64,000 nt of DNA, taken from positions 62,001-126,000 of the forward strand of contig NZ_PQSP01000009.1 in the NCBI RefSeq assembly GCF_003991585.1, written 5' to 3'. The notes under the pieces are model-generated. The model was not told the DNA's origin. It worked only from the letters and a program-made list of their open reading frames with translations, and ran no database searches. Position 1 is the first letter of the stretch, and each line of letters opens with the position of its first letter. This document shows positions 1 through 8,558 of this stretch, piece by piece. The position numbers and the translations under genes were made by a program. Origin of the DNA: Saezia sanguinis (GTDB lineage Bacteria > Pseudomonadota > Gammaproteobacteria > Burkholderiales > Burkholderiaceae_C).

Positions 1-1
1 G

Positions 2-1663
2 GTATTGCTGCCCATTGTTTCGCTGGTACGCCATGCCCTGCAGGACACCGGCGACCTGTGGTCGCATCTGGCAGCGTACGTGCTGCCGCAGGCACTTGGC
101 GACAGCCTGATACTGTTGCTGGGCGTCGGGGTGCTGGTGGTATTGATTGGTAGTGGCACAGCCTGGCTGGTTTCAGCGTATGAATTTCCGGGGCGGGGTA
201 TTCTGAACTGGGCCTTGCTGTTGCCGCTGGCCATGCCGACCTACATCATTGCCTATGCCTACCTGGATTTGTGGCACCCGGTGGGTGTGTTGCAAACCGG
301 GCTGCGCGGCCTGCTGGGCTACAGCAGCCCGCGGGAGTTGCGGCTGCCGGATATCCGCTCCATGTCGGGCTGTGTCCTGTTGCTTGGGCTGGTGCTATAC
401 CCGTATGTTTATCTGCCGGTGCGAGCGGCATTTCGCATGCAGGCCGCCGGGCTGATTGAGGCTTCGCGCAGCCTGGGCGCCGGGCCGTGGCGCACGTTTT
501 TTCGGGTGGCGTTGCCGCTGGCGCGTCCGGCCATTGCCATTGGCGCGAGCCTGGCGCTGATGGAAGCGCTCAACGACATTGGCGCATCTGAATTTCTGGG
601 GGTGCGCACGCTCACCGTTTCCATTTATTCCACCTGGGCGAATCGCTCCAGCCTGGCCGGGGCGTCGCAGATTGCATTGTTCATGCTGCTGATTGTGCTG
701 GCGCTGCTGTTCATGGAGCGCTGGGCGCGGCGGCACCAGCGCTATGCGGCCGGGGCACGCCAGAGCCAGCGTCTGGCACCGCGGCAGTTGCGTGGCGTGA
801 GCGGCTGGCTGGCCTGTATAGCCTGTGTGGTGCCGGTGCTGCTGGGGTTTATTTTGCCTGCCGGGTATCTGGTGGTGGAGGCGGTTAAACGCATCCGCTT
901 TACCGGCATTGAAGCGGCCATCTGGGTGGAAGCCGGTAATACCCTCAGGGTGTCGCTGTGGGCCACACTGCTGGCGACATTGCTGGCATTTGCATTGGTG
1001 CAGACGTGGCGCCAGACGCAAAAAAAATCGGTGCGGCTGCTGGTGCGCATTGCCGGTGTCGGCTACGCCATTCCGGGTACGGTGCTGGCGCTCAGCCTGC
1101 TCACGCCGGTGGGTTGGCTGGACCAGCGGCTGGGCGACCTGGTGCAGCACGTGCTGGGCGTGCCGGTGGGGCTTTTGCTTTCGGGCAGTGTGGCGATGCT
1201 GGTGTATGCGTATGTGGTGCGCTTTCTGGTGATTGGCAGCGGCAGCATGGAGGCGGGTTTCAGCAAGATACCGCGTTCAATTGATGACGCGGCGCATTCG
1301 CTGGGGGCTGGGGCCGGGCGTGTGGCATGGCGCATCCACCTGCCGTTGAGCTGGCAGGCCATAGCAGCGGGCATGCTGCTGACGTTTGTCGACTGCATGA
1401 AAGAGCTGCCTGCAACCCTGTTGTTGCGACCAATGAATTTTGAAACGCTGGCCACGCACCTGTATGGCGAAGCGGTGCGCGGCACTTACGAAAGCGCGGC
1501 GGTGGCCGCATTGCTGATTGTGCTGATCGGGCTGTTGCCGATCATTTTGCTGTCGCGCTCAGGCCAGCAGGCGGTGCGGCAGCATGATGCCACAGCCGGG
1601 CAGCAGGATACACAGGCACAGGTCATCGAAAGGCAGGCAGGGTATGGACATGAAAACAACTGA
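2..1663 (+). CDS. Ferric-iron-type ABC importer permease (FbpB/SfuB-like), 5' end cut by window
   Basis: Inner-membrane subunit of an ABC importer, most like the two-domain FbpB/SfuB permeases that move Fe3+ from a periplasmic binding protein into the cytoplasm. About twelve hydrophobic segments form two repeated halves. Each half has a cytoplasmic coupling (EAA-type) loop: EASRSLGAGPWRTFFRVALP near residue 152 and DDAAHSLGAGAGRVAWRIHLP near residue 427. The frame is open to the first base and the first possible start is only a TTG at 5, so the true start is probably upstream of the window. The tail overlaps the ATPase gene by 20 bases, which suggests translational coupling. The binding protein is presumably upstream, outside the window. 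The family is clear; the iron substrate is inferred from similarity. Confidence 0.85.
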   Translation, partial: VLLPIVSLVRHALQDTGDLWSHLAAYVLPQALGDSLILLLGVGVLVVLIGSGTAWLVSAYEFPGRGILNWALLLPLAMPTYIIAYAYLDLWHPVGVLQTGLRGLLGYSSPRELRLPDIRSMSGCVLLLGLVLYPYVYLPVRAAFRMQAAGLIEASRSLGAGPWRTFFRVALPLARPAIAIGASLALMEALNDIGASEFLGVRTLTVSIYSTWANRSSLAGASQIALFMLLIVLALLFMERWARRHQRYAAGARQSQRLAPRQLRGVSGWLACIACVVPVLLGFILPAGYLVVEAVKRIRFTGIEAAIWVEAGNTLRVSLWATLLATLLAFALVQTWRQTQKKSVRLLVRIAGVGYAIPGTVLALSLLTPVGWLDQRLGDLVQHVLGVPVGLLLSGSVAMLVYAYVVRFLVIGSGSMEAGFSKIPRSIDDAAHSLGAGAGRVAWRIHLPLSWQAIAAGMLLTFVDCMKELPATLLLRPMNFETLATHLYGEAVRGTYESAAVAALLIVLIGLLPIILLSRSGQQAVRQHDATAGQQDTQAQVIERQAGYGHENN

Positions 1664-2783
1664 CATGCAGGCACCGGAAGACACATTTGCTGAGGAATCT
1701 GCTGAGGGGGCAGGGGCAGCGGCACTGGCTGTGACCTCCCTGTCGCACCGATATGCAGGGGCACGCACACAGGTGCTGCACGATATGACGCTGGCAGTAC
1801 AGCCCGGCGAAATCCTGTGCCTGGTGGGGCCATCGGGCTGTGGCAAAAGCACGCTGCTGCGGCTGATTGCCGGGCTGGAGCAGGTTCAGCACGGGAGTAT
1901 CCGGCTGGCTGGCGAGCTGGTGGCCGGCAGCGGTGTTCACACGCCGCCGGAAAAGCGTGGCGTGGGCATGGTGTTTCAGGACTTTGCGCTGTTTCCGCAC
2001 ATGAACCTGTTGCAGAATGTGGCATTTGGGCTGAACCATCTGCCCCATGCACAGCGCATCGCTCAGGCGCAGGACATGCTGCGCAATGTGGGGCTGGAAC
2101 AGCGCGCGCAGGATGCGCCGCACCAGCTTTCGGGCGGGCAGCAGCAGCGTGTGGCATTGGCGCGTGCACTGGCGCCGCACCCGCAGGTGCTGTTGCTGGA
2201 TGAGCCGTTTTCCAATCTGGATGTCCGGCTGCGCTACCGTTTGCGTACCGATACCATGCATCTGCTCAAACGCGGGCGGATTGCCGCGATCATGGTCACG
2301 CATGATGCACAGGAAGCCATGTTCATGGCCGACCATATTGCGCTGATGAACCAGGGCCGCATTGTACAGATGGGCAGCCCTGAAACGCTGTACCGCCAGC
2401 CGGTCAACGCATTTGCGGCTGAATTTTTTGGCGAAACCAACCGCCTTGCAGGCAGCGTGCGGCAAGGGCAGGTGCAAACGCCGTTGGGGGCAGTGGCTGC
2501 GCCCGGTTTGGCTGAGGGTACGGCGGTTGATGTATTGGTGCGCCCACAGGCCATTGAGTTGCATGACTTTGCCACAGCCGGTGCCCCGGTTTGTGTGCGG
2601 GCCGCGCATATGTTGGGGGCTTATACGCTGGTCGAGCTTGATATGGCGGGCGACGGGGAGGCCGTGCCCTCCACCGCCTTGCAGGCGTATGTGCCCGACG
2701 GACTGCCGTTGCAGTTGCAGAAGCGCCTGTATGCAAGGCTGCTGCCGGATCAGGGCGTTTTTGTGTTTGCCAGGTCAGCGTAA
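1644..2783 (+). CDS. ABC importer ATPase with TOBE domain (FbpC-like)
   Basis: Cytoplasmic ATPase powering the preceding permease. In order it shows Walker A (GPSGCGKST), Q-loop (VFQDFALFP), signature (LSGGQQQRVALARAL), Walker B (LLLDEPFSN) and the switch histidine (VTHD). A C-terminal TOBE-like region covers roughly residues 290-379. The 379-residue length is slightly above the FbpC average because of an acidic N-terminal extension. ATG 1644 was chosen over ATG 1584 because a purine-rich AAGGCAGGCAGGG precedes it and the longer form adds a charged segment unlike the family. It overlaps the permease gene, so the two are one operon. Specificity for ferric iron is an inference; polyamine or thiamine importers share this layout. 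Confidence 0.85.
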   Translation: MDMKTTDMQAPEDTFAEESAEGAGAAALAVTSLSHRYAGARTQVLHDMTLAVQPGEILCLVGPSGCGKSTLLRLIAGLEQVQHGSIRLAGELVAGSGVHTPPEKRGVGMVFQDFALFPHMNLLQNVAFGLNHLPHAQRIAQAQDMLRNVGLEQRAQDAPHQLSGGQQQRVALARALAPHPQVLLLDEPFSNLDVRLRYRLRTDTMHLLKRGRIAAIMVTHDAQEAMFMADHIALMNQGRIVQMGSPETLYRQPVNAFAAEFFGETNRLAGSVRQGQVQTPLGAVAAPGLAEGTAVDVLVRPQAIELHDFATAGAPVCVRAAHMLGAYTLVELDMAGDGEAVPSTALQAYVPDGLPLQLQKRLYARLLPDQGVFVFARSA

Positions 2784-3451
2784 GCCGATGGATGGCACGC
2801 CGGGCGGCAGTGCGGTACTTCGTACTCAGTTCTGAAGTGCCGGTATGCCGTATTTAAGAATGCGCCACCACAACATCTGGGGCTGAATGCCGGGGTGATG
2901 TGCCCAGAATAATCGGCAGGGTTTTGATGCGTTAAACACACTGTTTAATTTTTTTAAACATAGGTGTTAAATATGTCACTTTTATAACCTTAAAAGTCAT
3001 GGGCGGTCTCTTTAAATCGGGCCTGCAAAGCCTAAACTTCATGGAGTGTTAACACGCCTTGGATCATTAAAAAGTTCCAATGTTTCCTATTTGATGGGCC
3101 AACGTCTTTGACGTATAGCTGTTGAAAATGCCATTGGTTTCCTATTGGATGGGGCAACATCTGTGAGCATAGCTGTTGTTTCAGATGATCTTTTCATTAC
3201 ACAGGGCATGTTTGCCATATACGCCAAACACGCCAAACGCTGTGTACTGGCTGTGTCTGCGTGATGGCACTCTTATTTATAAGTTTTTTGCTGAAGAATT
3301 GCTGAAGGTCTGTTTTTCCCTGTTTTGTCTTTGATATATTCATTCCCGCCTACCCCCCGTTTTTTAAATGTTTAAAAACTTCTGTGCGCTGCCACAGAAT
3401 TTTTTTTGCTGTTTTTTTATTTGCATTTTATTCATGGAAAAGATTCGAAAA
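2784..3451. other. Long intergenic region upstream of the autotransporter
   Basis: 668 bases with no convincing gene. It holds an imperfect hairpin just after the ABC operon (2813-2842, no T run), an AT-rich inverted repeat TGTTTAA/TTAAACA at 2942-2960, a two-copy 48-bp repeat (3077-3178), and two runs of T (8 at 3400-3407, 7 at 3412-3418) shortly before the chosen start codon. No promoter matching the sigma-70 consensus with good spacing was found. Confidence 0.7.
3077..3178. repeat. Two-copy imperfect 48-bp direct repeat
   Basis: Copy 1 is 3077-3124 and copy 2 is 3131-3178, separated by 6 bases. Both begin CCA-TTG/CCA-ATG, share TTTCCTATT, GATGGG and ATCTG/GTCTT-like blocks, and end in the identical ATAGCTGTTG. 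They align along their whole length with one single-base gap in each copy. No open frame runs through them. The position about 270 bases upstream of the autotransporter suggests a duplicated regulator-binding element or a small RNA, but nothing in the sequence settles which. Confidence 0.8.
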
Positions 3452-6382
3452 ATGAAAAACACGCCTTCTTTCCGCCAGTCTCTTTTAAGCCGCTGCATTG
3501 TGCTCGCACTTGCTTCGCTGGGCGCTTGCGCAATGGTACAGGCTCAGCAGATTACGTTTCAGGACGGCAATGCAGGCCATGTGCTGGAAAATCAGACGGT
3601 TGACCGGGTTTCAGTTACCGGGAATGGCACCGGCGCTGAAATCAGCGGCGTGACTGCCAACGGTGAAATATTCGCCAGTTTTGCCAGTACCATGCACGTT
3701 GTCAACAGCTCGATCAACTGTGCTGCCAGTTCCAATTGTTATGGCCTGTGGGTGCAGGGGCTTTCCAGCAGCCAGGCGGGGGTCAAGACGACTGTGACGG
3801 GCAGCGGCCTGGTGATTGACAGCGGAAGATCGGGGATTGTGAGTAGCGGGTCTGCCAGCGTCGACTTGGGCGATGTGCAGGTCAACGCCGCTGCTAATGG
3901 CCTGGACCTGAACGGCAGCCTGAGCAAGGATGGCGTGATCAATACAACCCGCATCAGTGATTTTGAGATCACTGCGGGCCAGTATGGCGTGTATGCCATG
4001 TTTGGTGCTGAGCTTCATCTGACCAATGGCACCATTACAACCACCGGTGATGGCGGGGTTGGCGTGTATCTGGGGGGTGCCAATAGACTTGGCACAGAGC
4101 CTGTGCAGACAGCCGCTTATATGAGTGGTGTCACCGTGCATACCAAAGGTGACGATGCATATGGCCTTTACAGCGTGCAAATGGGCGGTATCAACGGCCA
4201 GCCTAACCGGGGCGCGGTGTCGTACTGGGATGCATCCCACATCATCACCGAAGGCACTGGCAGTTATGGGATTGTTGCCAACTACAGTTGGAATACTGTC
4301 ACGCTGACAAATGGTTCAACGGTGACAACTGCAGGCGACAATGCTTATGCGGTGTGGTCGCGCGGTGCCGCCGATGTGACGCTGGACAGCAGCCATGTTG
4401 CCACCCGGGGGCAGGGTGCTGTCGGTGTTTACAGCTACCACCTTGGCAACAGCTATCTGCAAAACGGCTCCACAGTGGTGACCGAAGGCGCGGGCGCACA
4501 CGGCACCATGCTGCAATACGCTGGCAACATCATGCTTGATAACAGCTCGGTGCATGCTCAAGGGGCCGATGCACATGGTATTTACATGCTGGTAGGAGTG
4601 GCTGAAAATGCGGGCATACGCTATGGCTCCAAAGTGGAACTGCAAAATTCCAGCATGGTGTCTGACCAGGGCTACGGCATTGCGACTGAAGGCGGGCATT
4701 TAACCGTCAATGTGCTGAACGGCAGCACGCTCAAAGGCGGCGCGGGCCTGATGAATGTGCAGGATTACACCGGTAGCGGCACACCGTCGTGGAACCAGGG
4801 GGTGACAACGGTTAACCTGCTGGTGGATGGCGGATCTGTCGTGTCCGGTAATGTCATCACTGCCGATACCGCAGTTTCCAACATCACCCTGCAGGGCGGC
4901 TCCACCTGGGAGCTGGACGGCGACTCCAATGTCACCTCGCTGGTAAACCGCGATTCCACCATCAGCTTCGCATCTGGCAGTGGCCTGGCACGCTCAGGCA
5001 GCGGTTTCAGCACTCTGCATGTCAGCGGCGATTACGTGGGTGATGGCGGTACCATCATTCTCAATGCCGCACTGCATGATGACAGCAATTCGCTGAGTGA
5101 CAGGCTGGTGGTGGATGGCGATGTTTCCGGCCAGACCCGTATCAAGGTGATCAACCGTGGCGGCCTGGGAGCATCCACGCAGGAAGGTGTGCGCATTGTC
5201 GAAGTTGGCGGCCAGTCGCCGGCCGATGCCTTTACGCTGCAAAGCGATTATGTGGCCATTAACGGCAAACCGGCGGTGGTTGCAGGGGCTTATAGCTATT
5301 CCCTGTATCAGGGCGGTGTGACCGACCCTGCTGACGGGCACTGGTACCTGCGCTCTGATGTGGTTGAGATTATCAACCCTGGTGGCGGTGGCGGTGGCGG
5401 CACCATCACCGTGCCTGTATACCAGCCGGGTACGCCTTTGTACGAAAGCTATGCCAACGTGCTGCATGAGCTTAATGCATTGCCAACGCTCAGGGAGCGG
5501 GTGGGGGAGCGCCAGTTGGGTGCCGTGATGACAGGCGAAGGCATGGCCGCGCAGCCTTATGGCGTGTGGGCGCGTGTGCAGGGTTCGCACAACCACTTTG
5601 AACCCCGCCGCAGTACCACTGGCGCCGAGCAGGATGTGAATGTCTGGCGCATGCAGATCGGTGCCGACATGCTGGCGCACGAAAATGCGCAGGGCAGCCT
5701 GGTTGCAGGCGTCAGCGCCCATTACGGTTATGCCAGCTCCGATGTGGAGTCGCTGTTTGGCAGCGGCAAGATTGACGCCAAAGGTTACGGCATCGGCGGC
5801 GCACTGACCTGGTATGGCAACAATGGTTTTTATGCCGACGCACAGGCTCAACTGAACTGGTTTGACAGCAACATCAAATCCAGCACGCTGGGCGTAACAG
5901 AAGTCAGCGGCAATGACGGCAAAGGGTATGCGTTCGGGCTGGAGGTGGGCCGCAGCTTTGCATTGAACGACAACTGGTCACTGACACCGCAGGCGCAAAT
6001 CATATACTCGCATGTGGATTACGATGACTTTTATGACGCCTATATGACGCTGGTCAGTCTGCAAAACCATGACCGGGCAACCGGCCGCTTGGGCCTGTCG
6101 GCCGACTACCGCCAGCGCATGGAAAATGGTGATACGCTGGATGCCTACGGTATTGTGAATCTGTACCAGAACTTATCGGGCAGCTCCAAAGTCAACGTAG
6201 CCGGGGTGGAATTTGAGCAGCGCAACGAACGCACCTGGGCCGGTCTGGGGCTGGGGGCAAGCTACAGTTGGGGGCATGGCAAATACGCACTGTATGGCCA
6301 AGCTGGTGTGAAAACCAGTGTGCAGAGCTTTGGTGACAGCTATGGCGTTACCGGCAACGTGGGGCTGCGCGTGAGATTTTAA
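3452..6382 (+). CDS. Autotransporter (type Va secretion) with pertactin-like passenger
   Basis: Large outer-membrane autotransporter of 976 residues. A basic N-terminus and hydrophobic core ending ALASLGACAMVQAQQ form a Sec signal peptide of about 33 residues. The passenger (about 34-640) is rich in Gly, Ser, Thr, Asn and Val, with repeated blocks such as V-x-T-x-G-D-x-A-Y-G, typical of a beta-helix exposed at the cell surface. A seven-glycine linker near residue 645 leads to the translocator, and the last ~280 residues, from QPYGVWARVQG to the terminal VGLRVRF, form the beta-barrel. ATG 3452 is preferred (GGAAAAG 8 bases upstream) over in-frame ATGs at 3368 and 3434, which lack a ribosome site. 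No protease or lipase catalytic motif was seen, so adhesion is the likeliest role. Monocistronic, followed by a terminator. Confidence 0.9.
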   Translation: MKNTPSFRQSLLSRCIVLALASLGACAMVQAQQITFQDGNAGHVLENQTVDRVSVTGNGTGAEISGVTANGEIFASFASTMHVVNSSINCAASSNCYGLWVQGLSSSQAGVKTTVTGSGLVIDSGRSGIVSSGSASVDLGDVQVNAAANGLDLNGSLSKDGVINTTRISDFEITAGQYGVYAMFGAELHLTNGTITTTGDGGVGVYLGGANRLGTEPVQTAAYMSGVTVHTKGDDAYGLYSVQMGGINGQPNRGAVSYWDASHIITEGTGSYGIVANYSWNTVTLTNGSTVTTAGDNAYAVWSRGAADVTLDSSHVATRGQGAVGVYSYHLGNSYLQNGSTVVTEGAGAHGTMLQYAGNIMLDNSSVHAQGADAHGIYMLVGVAENAGIRYGSKVELQNSSMVSDQGYGIATEGGHLTVNVLNGSTLKGGAGLMNVQDYTGSGTPSWNQGVTTVNLLVDGGSVVSGNVITADTAVSNITLQGGSTWELDGDSNVTSLVNRDSTISFASGSGLARSGSGFSTLHVSGDYVGDGGTIILNAALHDDSNSLSDRLVVDGDVSGQTRIKVINRGGLGASTQEGVRIVEVGGQSPADAFTLQSDYVAINGKPAVVAGAYSYSLYQGGVTDPADGHWYLRSDVVEIINPGGGGGGGTITVPVYQPGTPLYESYANVLHELNALPTLRERVGERQLGAVMTGEGMAAQPYGVWARVQGSHNHFEPRRSTTGAEQDVNVWRMQIGADMLAHENAQGSLVAGVSAHYGYASSDVESLFGSGKIDAKGYGIGGALTWYGNNGFYADAQAQLNWFDSNIKSSTLGVTEVSGNDGKGYAFGLEVGRSFALNDNWSLTPQAQIIYSHVDYDDFYDAYMTLVSLQNHDRATGRLGLSADYRQRMENGDTLDAYGIVNLYQNLSGSSKVNVAGVEFEQRNERTWAGLGLGASYSWGHGKYALYGQAGVKTSVQSFGDSYGVTGNVGLRVRF

Positions 6383-6412
6383 GTACCGTACCCTCCCGAA
6401 AGGCATGGAATC

Positions 6413-6449
6413 AAACCGCTGGCTCATGGTGTGGGCCGGCGGTTTTTTT
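6413..6449 (+). terminator. Rho-independent terminator after the autotransporter
   Basis: Stem arms AAACCGCTGGC (6413-6423) and GCCGGCGGTTT (6435-6445) pair over 11 positions with one G-U, around an 11-base loop, and run into a T tract. It lies 31 bases after the autotransporter stop. Confidence 0.85.
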
Positions 6450-6567
6450 ATGGGGTTTAAAACTGATGGATAAGCAGGGTTCTATATTGAGCCGGTGCGT
6501 GTTTGCCCATAGAATGGGCGTGACATCAACGGGCAATTCAAAGCAAAAGAAAGGCTGAGGCTGCACT

Positions 6568-7695
6568 GTGCGAACATCCAGAATACTTTTTTTAAGCGTT
6601 TCAGCCGGTGCCGGCCATGTGCGTGCCGCGCAGGCATTGAGTGCCTATGCGCAGCAGATACAGGGGGTGGAGGCGCTGCACCTGGACGTGATGGACTATG
6701 TGCCCAAAACGTTCCGCAAAATTTATGTGGATACCTACATTGCCATGGTGCAGAAGGTGCCTTCGCTGTGGGGGCTGCTGTATAAAGGCATTGACCGGGT
6801 GGAGCCGGAGCGGCTGGTGCAAAAGCTGCGCCGGGTGGTGGAGCGGCTCAATACGCGCAAGCTGCTTAAGGCGGTGGCTGATTTTCAGCCCGACGCCGTG
6901 GTGTGCACCCACTTTCTGCCGGCCGAAATTCTGATGCACCAGATCATCAAGGGCGAGTTTGATAAACCGGTCTGGGTGCAGGCAACCGATTTTGACGTTC
7001 ACCGCATGTGGATGATTCCGCAGATGCGCGGTTACTTTGCCGCCACGGAAGAGGTGGCGTTCCGCCTGCGCAGCAGCGATGTGGCGCCGCAGCGCGTGTA
7101 CGCCACCGGCATACCGGTGATGCCGGCATTTGCCAACCCGCCTGCGCGTGAAGCCTGCCTGAAAGCATATGGCCTTTCAAACCGGCATCCGGTATTGCTG
7201 CTGATGGGCGGCGGGGCTGGTATTGGCGACCTTGATAAAACGGCGCAGCACCTGCTGGAACAGGACAAGGATTTTCAACTGATTGTGCTGGCCGGTAAAA
7301 ATGAACAGGCCTTGCAGGCGCTGCAGGAAACAGCCGGGCGCTATCCCGGACGGCTGTTTCCACAGGGGTTTACCCACAAGGTGGAAGAACTGATGGTCTG
7401 CGCCGACCTGGTTGTCACCAAACCCGGTGGGCTGACCACTTCAGAGTGCCTGGCCATAGGGCTGCCGATGATCATGTATGCGCCGATTCCGGGGCAGGAG
7501 GAACGCAATGCCGACTACCTGCTGGAGCAGGGCGCGGCAGTCAAGGCGGTTGATGAACTGGGGCTGATCTGGCGTGTGAAGCAGTTGATGAGTTCACCCG
7601 AACACCTGGCATGCATGCGCCAACGGGCGCAGGCCATTGCCCGCCCCGATGCCGGGCGCGATGTGCTGGATGTGGTGCTGCAGGATATTGCTTGA
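6568..7695 (+). CDS. MGDG-synthase-like glycosyltransferase (GT28 fold)
   Basis: Predicted cytoplasmic or membrane-associated glycosyltransferase of the monogalactosyldiacylglycerol synthase/MurG superfamily, 375 residues. The N-terminal acceptor domain starts with SAGAGHVRAAQAL, the glycine-rich loop after the first strand. The C-terminal donor domain contains LLLMGGGAGIGDL (about 210-225) and the nucleotide-sugar motif TKPGGLTTSECLAIGLP (about 285-305), followed by a conserved PGQEERNADYL. Start is GTG 6568, preceded by AAAGAAAGG. No transmembrane segment. Homologues glycosylate lipids; the actual acceptor and sugar cannot be told from sequence. It stands alone, convergent with the next gene. 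Confidence 0.85.
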   Translation: MRTSRILFLSVSAGAGHVRAAQALSAYAQQIQGVEALHLDVMDYVPKTFRKIYVDTYIAMVQKVPSLWGLLYKGIDRVEPERLVQKLRRVVERLNTRKLLKAVADFQPDAVVCTHFLPAEILMHQIIKGEFDKPVWVQATDFDVHRMWMIPQMRGYFAATEEVAFRLRSSDVAPQRVYATGIPVMPAFANPPAREACLKAYGLSNRHPVLLLMGGGAGIGDLDKTAQHLLEQDKDFQLIVLAGKNEQALQALQETAGRYPGRLFPQGFTHKVEELMVCADLVVTKPGGLTTSECLAIGLPMIMYAPIPGQEERNADYLLEQGAAVKAVDELGLIWRVKQLMSSPEHLACMRQRAQAIARPDAGRDVLDVVLQDIA

Positions 7696-7727
7696 ACGTG
7701 GTGCCGTGGAATCTGGTCAATGGCCGC

Positions 7728-8507
7728 TCAGTTTGACATGACGCCGTTATACAGGGCATCTGCTGTTTGCTGTATGGCGGTGTGATCGCTTATCCAGTCA
7801 GTGTGATCGCCGTTCAGATAAGCGTCCCGTGCCTGCAACAGCACACGGGCCTGCGGCGCGGGAAGGCGGGGGACGGCCCAGTTGGCGGCTTCGTCCTTGG
7901 AGACAAACCCGCCTGTTGCGAGCGTTTGCCACATCCGCGCCAGCGTCAGCAAAACATTGCGCTCATCTCCTTGAAGGCCTTGCATGAGTGCTGGCACGGC
8001 ATCCTTGATGGCGCGCCGTATGTCAGAAGGGTGAACCACCGGCAGCAGTTCGTCCATGTCGGGGCCTAATAATCCTTTGGCCTGCTGTCGCGCCTGGGCC
8101 AGTATCAGGGTCAGTTCCGGGTCGCTCACCGGCTGGGGCATATCGCCTGCTTCATATTGGGCGCGCAGCCATTCGCCGTACATGAATTCACAGCGTGCCG
8201 GGTAGGGCAGTGCCGCCAGGTCGGTGGATAAAAAAACAATCACTTCAAGCGGGCGTCGCCCGTTCGGGTTGTTAAGGTCAGAGGGGGAGCGTCCTGAAAC
8301 CTGCATCAGCTCTGCCGCAAGAGACTGGCGTGCTGCCGCGCTCATTGGCTGGCTGACGATGGCGAGTATGTCCACATCACTGTGGGGGCGCAGGCCGCCT
8401 GCTGCTGCCGAGCCATGCAGGCAGACCGCCAGCAATGATTCGGCCAACTGCTGTTGGATGATATGCAACGCTTGCTGTGCTTCAGGAGAAAGCAGCATGT
8501 GAGCCAT
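7728..8507 (-). CDS. Aminoglycoside nucleotidyltransferase homologue (AadA-like)
   Basis: 259-residue protein with the nucleotidyltransferase core LHGSAAAGGLRPHSDVDIL near residues 30-50: the GS motif plus the DxD metal-binding pair, very close to streptomycin/spectinomycin adenylyltransferases ANT(3'')-Ia. The helical C-terminal domain of that family (DUF4111-like, about 150-259) follows, including the stretch RNVLLTLARMWQTL and GFVSKDEAANWA. It may adenylylate aminoglycosides at the expense of ATP. It has no integron attC site, insertion sequence or other resistance gene nearby, so it looks like a resident chromosomal copy rather than an acquired cassette. Start could be ATG 8507 or the in-frame ATG 8498. 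Confidence 0.85.
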   Translation of the reverse strand: MAHMLLSPEAQQALHIIQQQLAESLLAVCLHGSAAAGGLRPHSDVDILAIVSQPMSAAARQSLAAELMQVSGRSPSDLNNPNGRRPLEVIVFLSTDLAALPYPARCEFMYGEWLRAQYEAGDMPQPVSDPELTLILAQARQQAKGLLGPDMDELLPVVHPSDIRRAIKDAVPALMQGLQGDERNVLLTLARMWQTLATGGFVSKDEAANWAVPRLPAPQARVLLQARDAYLNGDHTDWISDHTAIQQTADALYNGVMSN

Positions 8508-8558
8508 TGTTGAGCATTCCTCCTGTTTGCGGTTGGCGGGCGGCAGTATCTTTAATCG

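Noticed and set aside
3368..3451. Longer start for the autotransporter (ATG 3368 or 3434)
   Set aside because: No ribosome site, the added residues do not resemble an extended signal peptide region, and ATG 3452 gives a standard Sec signal with GGAAAAG upstream.
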